NCBI RefSeq assembly: GCF_900143565.1
Contig: NZ_FREX01000009.1
Location: 124,001-188,000 of the forward strand
Origin: Pseudovibrio sp. Alg231-02
GTDB taxonomy: Bacteria; Pseudomonadota; Alphaproteobacteria; Rhizobiales; Stappiaceae
Direction of reading: 5' to 3'
DNA: 64,000 nt
Numbering within the stretch: the stretch's first letter is position 1; each line of letters starts with the position of its first letter. The notes beneath the pieces are model-generated. The model saw nothing but the letters and a program-made list of their open reading frames with translations. It was not told the DNA's origin and did not search any database. Positions 25,397 to 33,090 of the stretch are shown here, piece by piece. A program made the translations under genes and the position numbers.

Positions 25397-26332
25397 TTAA
25401 TGGGATGTGCGATACGCCGCTGGTGTTAAACCCACTTCTTTCTTGAAAACCCGCGTAAATGCAGATTCAGAAGCATATCCAGCAAGCGCTGCCACTTCAG
25501 ATACACTCATCTGGTCGTCAACCAAACCCTGCTGCGCAATCTGGATGCGCCAACTGGTCAGGTATTGCATGGGTGTAAGGCCCATCTTGCTGGAAAACTG
25601 CGTCGCAAATCCAGTCCGCGAAAGACCTGCCTCCCGCGCCAAGCCTTCTACGCTCCACTCGCGTGCTGGAGCCTTATGAAAGGCGGCCAGCGCTCTGCTC
25701 AACTGCGGATCAGCGAACCCGGCAAGCCCGAGGTGCTTTTCACCTTCCTGCTCAATGAAACTGCGCAGCGCCTGAGCAAACAAAACCTCGGTCATTTTAA
25801 GCGCGATCAGGTCACCGCCAAGGCGTGTGCCATGTGTTTCATCTCCTATCAGACGCAGGGTGGCCTCCATCCAACGCCCTGCGGCTTCTCCATAGTTCGA
25901 TATATGGATGTAATCAGGCAGCTGATCAAAGATGAGATGACGGGCATTGCGAGCCAATGAGATGTGACCGCAAATCAGCTGTGTCTCACGTTCATCCTCC
26001 TCTCCGCCATAAACCAGCACACCTTCACCGTTGTACCCGGAAAGCTCCAGAACACGATCCAGCGGCAGGATGACTTCCTCCTCAGAGCGCCCGCAATAGA
26101 TATCATGTGCGGCGCCATGAGGAACGATCAGCAAATCACCTTGAGCAAGCAATACCTTCTTGCCCGTCTCTTTCACCCGCACCATACAATCCCCACGATG
26201 GGCAAAATGAAAACGTGCCACATTCTCAAAGGACGGCACGGCAACACCCCATGGCACCGTAAAGGAGGTGCGGAAGTAAAGCGTGCCTTTAACAGAAAGG
26301 CGGGTGAGGATGTCACTGAGCGTATCAAGCAT
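25397..26332 (-). CDS. AraC-family transcriptional regulator with cupin sensor domain
   Basis: 311 residues. The N-terminal cupin_6-type domain shows FRTSFTVPWGVAVPSFENVA, then FHFAHRGDCMVRV and GDLLIVPHGAAHDIY. The C-terminal AraC pair of helix-turn-helix motifs is SVEGLAREAGLSRTGFATQF and SEVAALAGYASESAFTRVFK, ending GLTPAAYR. This architecture is common among regulators of oxidoreductases and small membrane or carrier proteins. No target is evident other than the SPW-like gene 150 bases downstream. Confidence 0.9.
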   Translation of the reverse strand: MLDTLSDILTRLSVKGTLYFRTSFTVPWGVAVPSFENVARFHFAHRGDCMVRVKETGKKVLLAQGDLLIVPHGAAHDIYCGRSEEEVILPLDRVLELSGYNGEGVLVYGGEEDERETQLICGHISLARNARHLIFDQLPDYIHISNYGEAAGRWMEATLRLIGDETHGTRLGGDLIALKMTEVLFAQALRSFIEQEGEKHLGLAGFADPQLSRALAAFHKAPAREWSVEGLAREAGLSRTGFATQFSSKMGLTPMQYLTSWRIQIAQQGLVDDQMSVSEVAALAGYASESAFTRVFKKEVGLTPAAYRTSH

Positions 26333-26407
26333 CCACTCACTATGAGCCTAAGCAACTTACTCGTCCAGAAGCCTGAACGATCTGAGAGATAAAATGAACG
26401 CTATGGC

Positions 26408-27676
26408 CTAAACGGCATCAATAAAGATCGCACGAAAGTCGTTCACGTTCGTCAGTGTCGGGCCGGTGATAACATTGTCGCCAATCGCCTCAAAAAACCC
26501 ATGCCCATCGTTGTCAGCAAGGGATCGCCGCGGATTGATCTCTTTGCCCCAGGCTCTTTGTAGGGTGGAAGGATCACAGTAAGCCCCTGCAATCTCCTCA
26601 ATCCCGTCAACGCCGTCTGTATCTCCAGCAAGGGCGTAGACACCTTGCTGGCCGTCTAAAGCAACTGCCAGTGAGAGCAGAAACTCCACATTTCGCCCTC
26701 CACGACCATTGCCCTTGATCGTGACTGTCGTCTCACCACCAGAAAGCAACACACAAGGGGCTTTGAACGGCTGTCCATGCGAGGCAACTTGCTTGGCAAT
26801 CCCGGCCATCACAACGCCTACATCCGTTGCTTCGCCCTCGATGCTGTCACCCAGTATGTAAGCTGGAACACCTTGTTTCTCGGCAACAGATGCTGCGGCT
26901 TCCAGCGCCAACTGCGGCGTCGCGATCATATGCGTCTCAACAGATCCGAGGCTCAGGTCACTTTCATCCGGCGTTTCACCAACGCCACTTTCAAGAACCT
27001 CCAATGCTCTTGCAGGGAGCTCAATCTTATACCGCTCCACAATCGCCAGAGCTTCGGCACAGGTGGTCGGGTCAGCAACCGTTGGACCAGATGCAATGTT
27101 GATCGGATCATCACCGGGAACGTCGGAGATCAGCAGGTTGATCACTTTGGCAGGATGACACGCTGCAGCCAAACGCCCGCCTTTGATCTGCGAGAGATGC
27201 CGCCGCACACAGTTCATTTCGCTGATCGTAGCGCCACACCGCAACAGCTCCTTGTTGATGCACTGCTTGTCTTCCAGCGAAAGCCCCTCAAACGGCAAGG
27301 GTAGGAGCGAAGAACCGCCACCGGAAATGAGGCAGAGAACTGTGTCATCAGCAGAAAGATCAGAAACAAGCTCCAACATGCGCCTAGCTCCAGCCAATCC
27401 TGCTTCATCAGGCACTGGATGCGCCGCTTCAATAATCTCGATGGATTTGCAAGGAACGTTGTAGCCGTAACGTGTGATTACCAGACCACTGAGATGGCCT
27501 TGCCAGTTATCTTCCACGGCCCGTGCCATGGCTGCGGAGGCTTTCCCTGCACCAATAACGATGAGCCGCCCTTTGGGCGCGTCAGGCAAAAACTTCGGGA
27601 TGCACTTTTCCGGTTGAGCGGACTCAATGGCCGCATGAAACAGGTCTCTCAGAAAACGCTTAGGATCAACTGCCAT
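26408..27676 (-). CDS. gckA: Glycerate 2-kinase (MOFRL family; formerly hydroxypyruvate reductase)
   Basis: 422 residues of the glycerate kinase type-2 family, which phosphorylates D-glycerate to 2-phosphoglycerate. Motifs: VIGAGKASAAMARAVE (about 37-52), ISGGGSSLLPLPFEG, NCVRRHLSQIKGGRLA, LISDVPGDDPINIASGPT and the C-terminal MOFRL block LLSGGETTVTIKGNGRGGRN, ending ALAGDTDGVDG. GGGGGTGA precedes the ATG. Older annotation names this family TtuD (hydroxypyruvate reductase). It has its own promoter region: a terminator ends the upstream hydroxyproline gene. It would feed glyoxylate- or serine-derived glycerate into glycolysis. Confidence 0.9.
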   Translation of the reverse strand: MAVDPKRFLRDLFHAAIESAQPEKCIPKFLPDAPKGRLIVIGAGKASAAMARAVEDNWQGHLSGLVITRYGYNVPCKSIEIIEAAHPVPDEAGLAGARRMLELVSDLSADDTVLCLISGGGSSLLPLPFEGLSLEDKQCINKELLRCGATISEMNCVRRHLSQIKGGRLAAACHPAKVINLLISDVPGDDPINIASGPTVADPTTCAEALAIVERYKIELPARALEVLESGVGETPDESDLSLGSVETHMIATPQLALEAAASVAEKQGVPAYILGDSIEGEATDVGVVMAGIAKQVASHGQPFKAPCVLLSGGETTVTIKGNGRGGRNVEFLLSLAVALDGQQGVYALAGDTDGVDGIEEIAGAYCDPSTLQRAWGKEINPRRSLADNDGHGFFEAIGDNVITGPTLTNVNDFRAIFIDAV

Positions 27677-27697
27677 TGCTGATCACCCCCGATTACT

Positions 27698-27713
27698 ACC
27701 GAAAAGTTTCGGT
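27698..27713. promoter_or_regulatory. 16-bp dyad upstream of glycerate kinase
   Basis: ACCGAAA-AG-TTTCGGT lies 21 bases before the glycerate kinase start codon. It fits an operator in the promoter region; no regulator can be assigned. Confidence 0.35.
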
Positions 27714-27777
27714 TATCTTTTTGAATTTCTTCGTATTTTCTAGCTTTAACCCGCAACTATTTCCAGCAAAAACCTAT

Positions 27778-27809
27778 AGGCTCCGCTCTCTGACGAGAAA
27801 GCGGAGCCT
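27778..27809 (-). terminator. Terminator of the hydroxyproline dehydratase gene
   Basis: Perfect 10-bp stem AGGCTCCGCT (27778-27787) and AGCGGAGCCT (27800-27809), with TTTTT six bases beyond it on the minus strand. Confidence 0.75.
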
Positions 27810-27853
27810 GCCACTTTTCGAAACTTGATCGAAACCTGAAAAACTACAGAGAG

Positions 27854-28864
27854 TTATCTCAGTAGGAAGCCGTTACCAACAGGATCATCGTTTTCCCGCC
27901 AGAAGGTTGCTTCTCCGCTGTAATGTGCTTTGCCTGCTACCTGCGCGATGATCGCATCATGTGGCCCGCATTTGGCATCCGCGAAATAAGTGCCTTCAAA
28001 GCTTGTTGCAATCAGGCTCTCAAATCGCCGCGTCTGCCCTTTGCTAATCAGACCCTTCGCGGCTTGTGCAGCCAATCGTGCGGTTACACCGGACCCGGTT
28101 GGGCTGCGGTCTACCTGGCTGTCAGCAAACACGCAGATGTTCGCAGTTGGGTCAGCGCTGTAAGCGTCATTTCCATCTGTCAGGATAGTTCCATACAGGA
28201 ATGCAAGATCAGCATCATCCGGATGCTGAAGCGTCACTGCTGCACGAATAGCATCGCTTACAGCGTTTGCAGCATCAACCAGATCACGTGTTCGGGATTT
28301 CTGTACATCCAAGCCAAACGCAGAAGCAGGCGCTAGACCATAAAATGCGCCTCCATAGGAGACATCGACGGTCAGTTCACCCAGGCCTTTCACATCAACC
28401 GTCACGTCGCGAGAATGAAGGAATGCTGGCACGGAATCGAAGGAGACTGCACCAGGAACACCGTTATCGACCTCGACGGAAGCAACAACCAACCCACAAG
28501 GACATTCGATGCGCACTTCAGTGATGGGTGACTTGGCCTCAACCAACCCGTGATCAATTGCGTATCGTCCCAGAGCTATCACTGCATGACCACACATGGT
28601 GCTGTAACCTTCATTGTGAATGAAGAGCACACCAAAATGAGCATCCGGGTGAGACGGTTCAACGAGGATCGCGCCGTACATATCGAAATGACCACGAGGC
28701 TCAAACATCAAAAAATGCCGGAGGTGGTCAAGGTTATCTCGTGCATAGCGACGCTTTGCCAAAATGATGTCGCCAGGGATCTCCGGATAGCCGTCGGTTA
28801 CAATACGAAGCGGCTCGCCGCCTGTATGCATGTCGACAACACTTATTTTCTGTTGTTTATCCAT
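27854..28864 (-). CDS. trans-3-hydroxy-L-proline dehydratase (proline racemase family)
   Basis: 336 residues of the proline racemase fold, opening with VVDMHTGGEPLRIVTDGYP. The family uses two active-site residues, one in each half. The first is Cys91 in STMCGHAVIALG. The second position, Cys in proline racemase and 4-hydroxyproline epimerase, is Thr256 here (DRSPTGSG). A Cys/Thr pair is the known signature of trans-3-hydroxy-L-proline dehydratase, which yields delta-1-pyrroline-2-carboxylate. The product would be reduced to proline by a reductase not seen in this window, although some Ocd-superfamily enzymes do this. A single-gene unit with its own terminator. Confidence 0.88.
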   Translation of the reverse strand: MDKQQKISVVDMHTGGEPLRIVTDGYPEIPGDIILAKRRYARDNLDHLRHFLMFEPRGHFDMYGAILVEPSHPDAHFGVLFIHNEGYSTMCGHAVIALGRYAIDHGLVEAKSPITEVRIECPCGLVVASVEVDNGVPGAVSFDSVPAFLHSRDVTVDVKGLGELTVDVSYGGAFYGLAPASAFGLDVQKSRTRDLVDAANAVSDAIRAAVTLQHPDDADLAFLYGTILTDGNDAYSADPTANICVFADSQVDRSPTGSGVTARLAAQAAKGLISKGQTRRFESLIATSFEGTYFADAKCGPHDAIIAQVAGKAHYSGEATFWRENDDPVGNGFLLR

Positions 28865-29068
28865 GTTCTCCCCCAGAACTAGTCGGAATGCCTTATTTCC
28901 GAACTGTTTGTCTTAGCATAGAGCTCCTTCAGCGCTTTCCATTTAATTAGTTGCAATTGATCGGAAAAATGCGCTCAAGCAAAACGAGCCCCTTCATAGC
29001 GTGCACAGGAGGATGGCTCAATATGCTGTGAAATATTACTACTCAAGTGATTTGGAGTTTTTCTTAAG

Positions 29069-29512
29069 ATGCTCGTGGCTCTTGGTGTTTATGGTGGCTT
29101 GTTTGCGTTTTCATTTCTAGCTGCCACGCTAGCTCCGGGCTCATCAGAGGCAGTCCTCAGCGGCTTGTTACTAGCGGGAGGTTGGGATCCGGTGATCTTG
29201 ATTGCATCAGCTTCGCTGGGCAATGTGGCCGGCTCAGTGTTCAACTGGTATTGCGGACGTTTTCTGTCTCACTATAAAGACCGGTCGTGGTTCCCGGTAA
29301 AAGAGCATCAATTCAAGCAAGCTGTGCGCTGGTTTAAGCGTTACGGACAAGCCTCAATGTTGCTCGCATGGGTGCCAATCATTGGCGACCCACTCACACT
29401 CATTGCCGGCACTTTGCGCATGAAATTCATGAACTTTCTGGTGCTGGTCGCAATCGGCAAAGTGGCCCGATATCTGTTTGTGTATTACGCAGTCACGGTT
29501 TGGCAGGGATAA
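29069..29512 (+). CDS. YqaA/DedA-like (VTT domain) membrane protein
   Basis: 147 residues with four or five hydrophobic segments and the VTT-domain features of the YqaA branch of the DedA family: a re-entrant-like SFLAATLAPGSSEAVLSG near the N-terminus, ASLGNVAGSVFNWYCGRF, and the arginine-containing RYGQASMLLAWVPIIGDPLT. DedA-type proteins are lipid scramblases or flippases and matter for membrane homeostasis. The gene stands between the hydroxyproline dehydratase and a GntR regulator. Confidence 0.82.
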   Translation: MLVALGVYGGLFAFSFLAATLAPGSSEAVLSGLLLAGGWDPVILIASASLGNVAGSVFNWYCGRFLSHYKDRSWFPVKEHQFKQAVRWFKRYGQASMLLAWVPIIGDPLTLIAGTLRMKFMNFLVLVAIGKVARYLFVYYAVTVWQG

Positions 29513-29699
29513 CCCACGGATTAAGCATGGTTATAAATAATCAATTCTGATTAGAGTAAATGGCCGAACCCTATGGGTTCTATAGATAAAATTAATTTTA
29601 TATGTGCAATGCAATTTATCATGACTTAGCGGAAATATCGACAATGTAGAAGGGGGGTGATAGAGAAAAACGATCTTTACTCGAACTCACCTTTTGGAA

Positions 29700-30374
29700 A
29701 TGCCTTCGTCCACGTCTAACGTCTCCATCGCTTATCGCAAACTGAAGCAAGCAATCCTCGAAAACCGGCTCGGTCCGGGTACGCAGGTGCTTGAGCAGGA
29801 AGCGGCTACCCAGCTGGAAATGAGCCGTACGCCAGTGCGTGAGGCCATGCTAATGCTGCAGAAGGACGGGCTCGTGGAAATGCGCCCGCGTCAGGGTATG
29901 CGCGTTCTTCCAATCACTGTCGGCGATATCTCGGAGATCTACGAGATCCTTGAAGTTGTTGAAGGGCTTGCTATTCGCAAACTTGCTGAAAAGCCAATTA
30001 GCGAAAAGCAAGCACGTGCACTGGAAGACTCTGTTACCCTGATGGATCTTTCACTTGAACGTGGAGACCTCAGCGTTTGGACATCTGCTGACAAGAAGTT
30101 TCACGAGGATGTCGTCAAGTTCAGCGGCAACGTGCATCTGGAAACTGTCTTCCTACAGCTCTGGGACAGATCGCAACGCGCGCGTAACATGTTGCTGAAA
30201 GCGCATGGTGCCCCTGTCAACTCCGCTCAGGAGCATTGGGAGCTGTTGAAGTTCATCAAAGAAGGCAAAGCGGCGGAAGCTGTCGAGTTTCAGAAAAGCC
30301 TGCGTGCTGAGGCCGCAGAGCAAATCTGTAAAATGATCTTTGACGTGATGAGCGGAATGGTCCCGTCAAACTAA
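29700..30374 (+). CDS. GntR-family transcriptional regulator, FCD type
   Basis: 224 residues from the ATG at 29700; a TTG two codons earlier is also open and neither has a strong ribosome site. The N-terminal winged helix is clear (AYRKLKQAILENRLGPGTQV, EQEAATQLEMSRTPVREAML, VEMRPRQGMRVLPI) and the C-terminal FCD effector domain is all-helical with DKKFHEDVVKFSGN, the Asp/His metal site of that domain. FadR-subfamily regulators often respond to sugar acids or amino-acid-derived acids, so regulation of the hydroxyproline or glycerate genes is conceivable. 180 AT-rich bases lie upstream. Confidence 0.88.
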   Translation: MPSSTSNVSIAYRKLKQAILENRLGPGTQVLEQEAATQLEMSRTPVREAMLMLQKDGLVEMRPRQGMRVLPITVGDISEIYEILEVVEGLAIRKLAEKPISEKQARALEDSVTLMDLSLERGDLSVWTSADKKFHEDVVKFSGNVHLETVFLQLWDRSQRARNMLLKAHGAPVNSAQEHWELLKFIKEGKAAEAVEFQKSLRAEAAEQICKMIFDVMSGMVPSN

Positions 30375-30376
30375 AA

Positions 30377-30394
30377 GCGGGACCGAAGCCCCGC
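30377..30394. terminator. Hairpin between convergent genes
   Basis: GCGGG (30377-30381) and CCCGC (30390-30394), flanked by AAA and CTTT. A short bidirectional terminator between the GntR gene and ubiV. Confidence 0.5.
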
Positions 30395-30407
30395 CTTTCC
30401 TGAAATC

Positions 30408-31304
30408 TTAGTCTGCTTCCCAAAGGTGCCCGGGTTTTCCGGTCACATATCCGTTTGCCAGCGCGCCAGGCAGCTGTTGTGTTTGCAGACGTGCTACGGC
30501 CTCGGCACTTTCAATCTTTCCGTCAACGAGATCACGATAGATCTCGGCAATCGCAATCATATCAATATCATGCGGTGAAAGACGCAAGCGGCCAACGCCT
30601 TTTGTCAAAAGCTCGTCGCGGCCAAGCGTGATGGCTTGAACACTGTGAGACAGTGTTTGAATACCATTCGCTGCAAGGAATTTTTGGTCATCCAGTGTCG
30701 TTACGTCCATGCCATCAAGATCACGGTCACAGATGAACTGGCAGTTATCTTTATGCAGCTTGTGAGCGCGTGCATGGTAGCAGCGACCAGAGACGGCCAG
30801 TGGCAGACGACCAAATGCAAACAGCTCGATGGTCAGGTCTGGCAGAGCCTGCGCAATCGCTTCAACAGACTTGATCGGCAGTTCAACAGGCGGGCAGAAC
30901 GTTTCCATACCCAGGTTTATGAGAACCTTCGCTGTCTGCTCATTGTAGATATTGAGGAACGGCCCACCAACGAAAGGCTCGCCCGAGCGTTTGTGAACAC
31001 TCGCAATATCGTTAGCTTCGACCAGCTCGCAATCTGCTGAAAGGGCATTGATGGACTTACGATCACGCATGGTGACGGGCAGCGCAATTGTTGAGAAGAC
31101 AACCGTTTTACCTGCATTGGTGAGGCGCTCATAAATCTCAGGCCACACCTTGTCGTTGAACGGCATGCGTTTGCCACAAATAACTTCGCCAATGTAAACG
31201 CGCTCAACAGGAGCTTCATCTGCTACACGCGCATAAAAGTCGACGAGTTTTTCGTTGGACCAGTTGAAGAAGTTAGGACCAATGGAAAGTTCGATCTTGC
31301 TCAT
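30408..31304 (-). CDS. ubiV: UbiV, oxygen-independent ubiquinone hydroxylation protein
   Basis: 298 residues, U32-peptidase-like. With UbiU it forms a 4Fe-4S complex that hydroxylates the ubiquinone ring without oxygen, using prephenate as oxygen donor. The cysteines are spaced as in E. coli UbiV: one in EVICGKR (about 43) and a later C-x12-C-x3-C set in RCYHARAHKLHKDNCQFIC. The opening IELSIGPNFFNWSNEKLVDF fits the family. Last gene of ubiT-ubiU-ubiV; it begins 9 bases after ubiU stops. Confidence 0.93.
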   Translation of the reverse strand: MSKIELSIGPNFFNWSNEKLVDFYARVADEAPVERVYIGEVICGKRMPFNDKVWPEIYERLTNAGKTVVFSTIALPVTMRDRKSINALSADCELVEANDIASVHKRSGEPFVGGPFLNIYNEQTAKVLINLGMETFCPPVELPIKSVEAIAQALPDLTIELFAFGRLPLAVSGRCYHARAHKLHKDNCQFICDRDLDGMDVTTLDDQKFLAANGIQTLSHSVQAITLGRDELLTKGVGRLRLSPHDIDMIAIAEIYRDLVDGKIESAEAVARLQTQQLPGALANGYVTGKPGHLWEAD

Positions 31305-31313
31305 GATTGGTCC

Positions 31314-32333
31314 TTATCTCCAGATCTTTTTGTAGGCGCCGGTGGTTTCGCGTCCACCTTCTGTCATTGCGCTCAACATGGCTGAAACTTCTTCTTCTGC
31401 ATTGCCGCCTGCATCCATGGCATCAACAGCTGCACGAAAGGCTTTCACCACCTGTGAAATGTAGGCTTTACCGCGCTGGCGACCTTCAATCTTAACTGCG
31501 GTCACACCTGCTTTTTGAAGGCGCGGTAACAAGCTTGCAGCATTTAGGCTAACTGGGTCTTCAAACAGGTAGGAGGTTTCTCCCTCTGCTTTAAAGCGTC
31601 CCTTACAGAGCGTTGGGTATCCAGCAGTTTCGCCTTCACCAAAACCATCAATGGTAAAGCCGCCCAGACGGGCATAAAGATTGCTGCCATCTTCGTCGTA
31701 AGAAACATCGCCTGGAGGGGAGCAAACGCCAGTCAGGTTTGGAGACTTGCCTGTAGCGTATGAAGACAAAGCGCAGCGCCCTTCCGTCATCACGCATAGG
31801 CCGCCAAACACAAAGACTTCAGTCTCGACCGTGACCTCTTTATTGAGCTTGACGATTTCTTCAACGGACATGACACGTGGAAGAACCACACGCTGCACGC
31901 CAAAGGTATCCTGATAAAAACTGATTGACTCCGGTGTTGCCGCAGCAGCTTGTACGGAAAGGTGCAGACGCAGGTTCGGATGCTTCTCTTGTGCGTAGTC
32001 AAGCACTGCAATATCGGCAGCAATGATCGCATCAGCACCAGATGCAGAAACAGCATCAACCGCGCGCTTCCAGATGTGTGTGTCACCCGCCCGGGCAAAC
32101 GTGTTCACAGCAACAAGAACGTGCGAACCGTGCTTGTGAGCGAGGCGAACCCCGGCATTCAGCTCCTTTTCAGAGAAATTCAGACCGGGGAAGTTTCGAG
32201 CGTTGGTTTCGTTGCGCAAACCGCAGTAAATGCTGTGTGCGCCCGCTTCTGCGGCGGCTTTAAGAGCAGCTGGTGTACCGGCTGGGCAAACAAGCTCCAG
32301 TGACGGATTATTATCGTTGCGCTGTCCAAGCAT
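31314..32333 (-). CDS. ubiU: UbiU, oxygen-independent ubiquinone hydroxylation protein
   Basis: 339 residues, U32-peptidase family. Opening LELVCPAGTPAALKAAAEAG and SIYCGLRNETNARNFPGLNF are typical. Four cysteines for the 4Fe-4S cluster are in GGLCVMTEGRCALSS, LTGVCSPPG and YPTLCKGRF. It partners UbiV. It is translated after ubiT with 71 bases between them, which contain a GCAGGG/CCCTGC hairpin (32377-32396) without a U-tract, possibly an mRNA-stability element. In E. coli this gene set is needed for ubiquinone made without oxygen, e.g. during denitrification. Confidence 0.94.
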   Translation of the reverse strand: MLGQRNDNNPSLELVCPAGTPAALKAAAEAGAHSIYCGLRNETNARNFPGLNFSEKELNAGVRLAHKHGSHVLVAVNTFARAGDTHIWKRAVDAVSASGADAIIAADIAVLDYAQEKHPNLRLHLSVQAAAATPESISFYQDTFGVQRVVLPRVMSVEEIVKLNKEVTVETEVFVFGGLCVMTEGRCALSSYATGKSPNLTGVCSPPGDVSYDEDGSNLYARLGGFTIDGFGEGETAGYPTLCKGRFKAEGETSYLFEDPVSLNAASLLPRLQKAGVTAVKIEGRQRGKAYISQVVKAFRAAVDAMDAGGNAEEEVSAMLSAMTEGGRETTGAYKKIWR

Positions 32334-32404
32334 AAAACACCTTCTAGAAAATAACAGAGTTAACCACTTGGTTCGCGCAGGGCGCCTTCACCCTGCAGCG
32401 GCAA

Positions 32405-32941
32405 TCAGGAAGTGGCAGTTGGTGCGTCGAGTAGTCGGCGCAGATGATCTAATGTCTTGTTGGTCGCTCCATCCACGACCTCACGTGGGCGACCATTGAA
32501 ACCAAGGAACTCAGCAGGAGAGAGGTCGGCTTCTTCCATGGTGTTGCGAAGCGCAAGCACAGCGTCCGTGTCACCTTCGATCACCAGATCGCGGGTAAAG
32601 AAAACGGCATCACCATCGTAGGTGCCATCAACCAATCCCAGCAGGACGATGAGTGGTCCAGAAATACGCGCCGCACCTTCAGGCGCATCTTTGCGCTTGA
32701 ACATCTCAACCGTCGCATGTTCACCATTTGGGATCATGCGGAAGACATGCGGGATATCAATCGGGTCGATTATGAAATGAGTGCGTTTGTATGTGTCCAA
32801 ACGCTCGAAGAGGTCTGGGCGATTACGGGCAAGCCGACGCACAGCTCGGGTCAGAGCAAAGCCAAGCGGAGGAACCGGCAATATGCCGAGAGCTTTTTGC
32901 AGGGCAGGAGGAAACAGGCCTCGGTCCGGTTTAAAGAACAT
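32405..32941 (-). CDS. ubiT: UbiT, SCP2-domain ubiquinone biosynthesis accessory factor
   Basis: 178 residues with an SCP2-like lipid-binding domain. UbiT is thought to hold the hydrophobic ubiquinone intermediates for the anaerobic pathway, as UbiJ does aerobically. Visible features are the N-terminal segment LGILPVPPLGFALTRAVRRL and the SCP2 core GAARISGPLIVLLGLVDGTY with DAVFFTRDLVIEGDTDAVLA. First gene of the ubiTUV operon; GGAG precedes its ATG. An Fnr-like site is centred 62 bases upstream of the start codon. Confidence 0.92.
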   Translation of the reverse strand: MFFKPDRGLFPPALQKALGILPVPPLGFALTRAVRRLARNRPDLFERLDTYKRTHFIIDPIDIPHVFRMIPNGEHATVEMFKRKDAPEGAARISGPLIVLLGLVDGTYDGDAVFFTRDLVIEGDTDAVLALRNTMEEADLSPAEFLGFNGRPREVVDGATNKTLDHLRRLLDAPTATS

Positions 32942-32996
32942 ACTTTAATCTCCACTGATCAGTATCCTCTCCTATTAATCCTAGCGGAACTCATCA

Positions 32997-33010
32997 TTGA
33001 TGGAGGTCAA
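32997..33010. promoter_or_regulatory. Fnr/FixK-like site in the ubiT-ubiD divergent promoter
   Basis: TTGATggagGTCAA differs from the Fnr consensus TTGAT-N4-ATCAA at one base and lies between ubiT and ubiD. If it is centred at -41.5 of the ubiT promoter, transcription would start near 32962, and a TTAATA-like -10 element is present at 32973-32978 on the minus strand. This would give low-oxygen activation. It is motif-level evidence. Confidence 0.55.
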
Positions 33011-33090
33011 GGACCAGAGCGACAACACCCTTCAAATGTGTGTTAACCCAGCGAACAGATCCCGAGTTTGCCTAGTAATCTGGAATTGGC

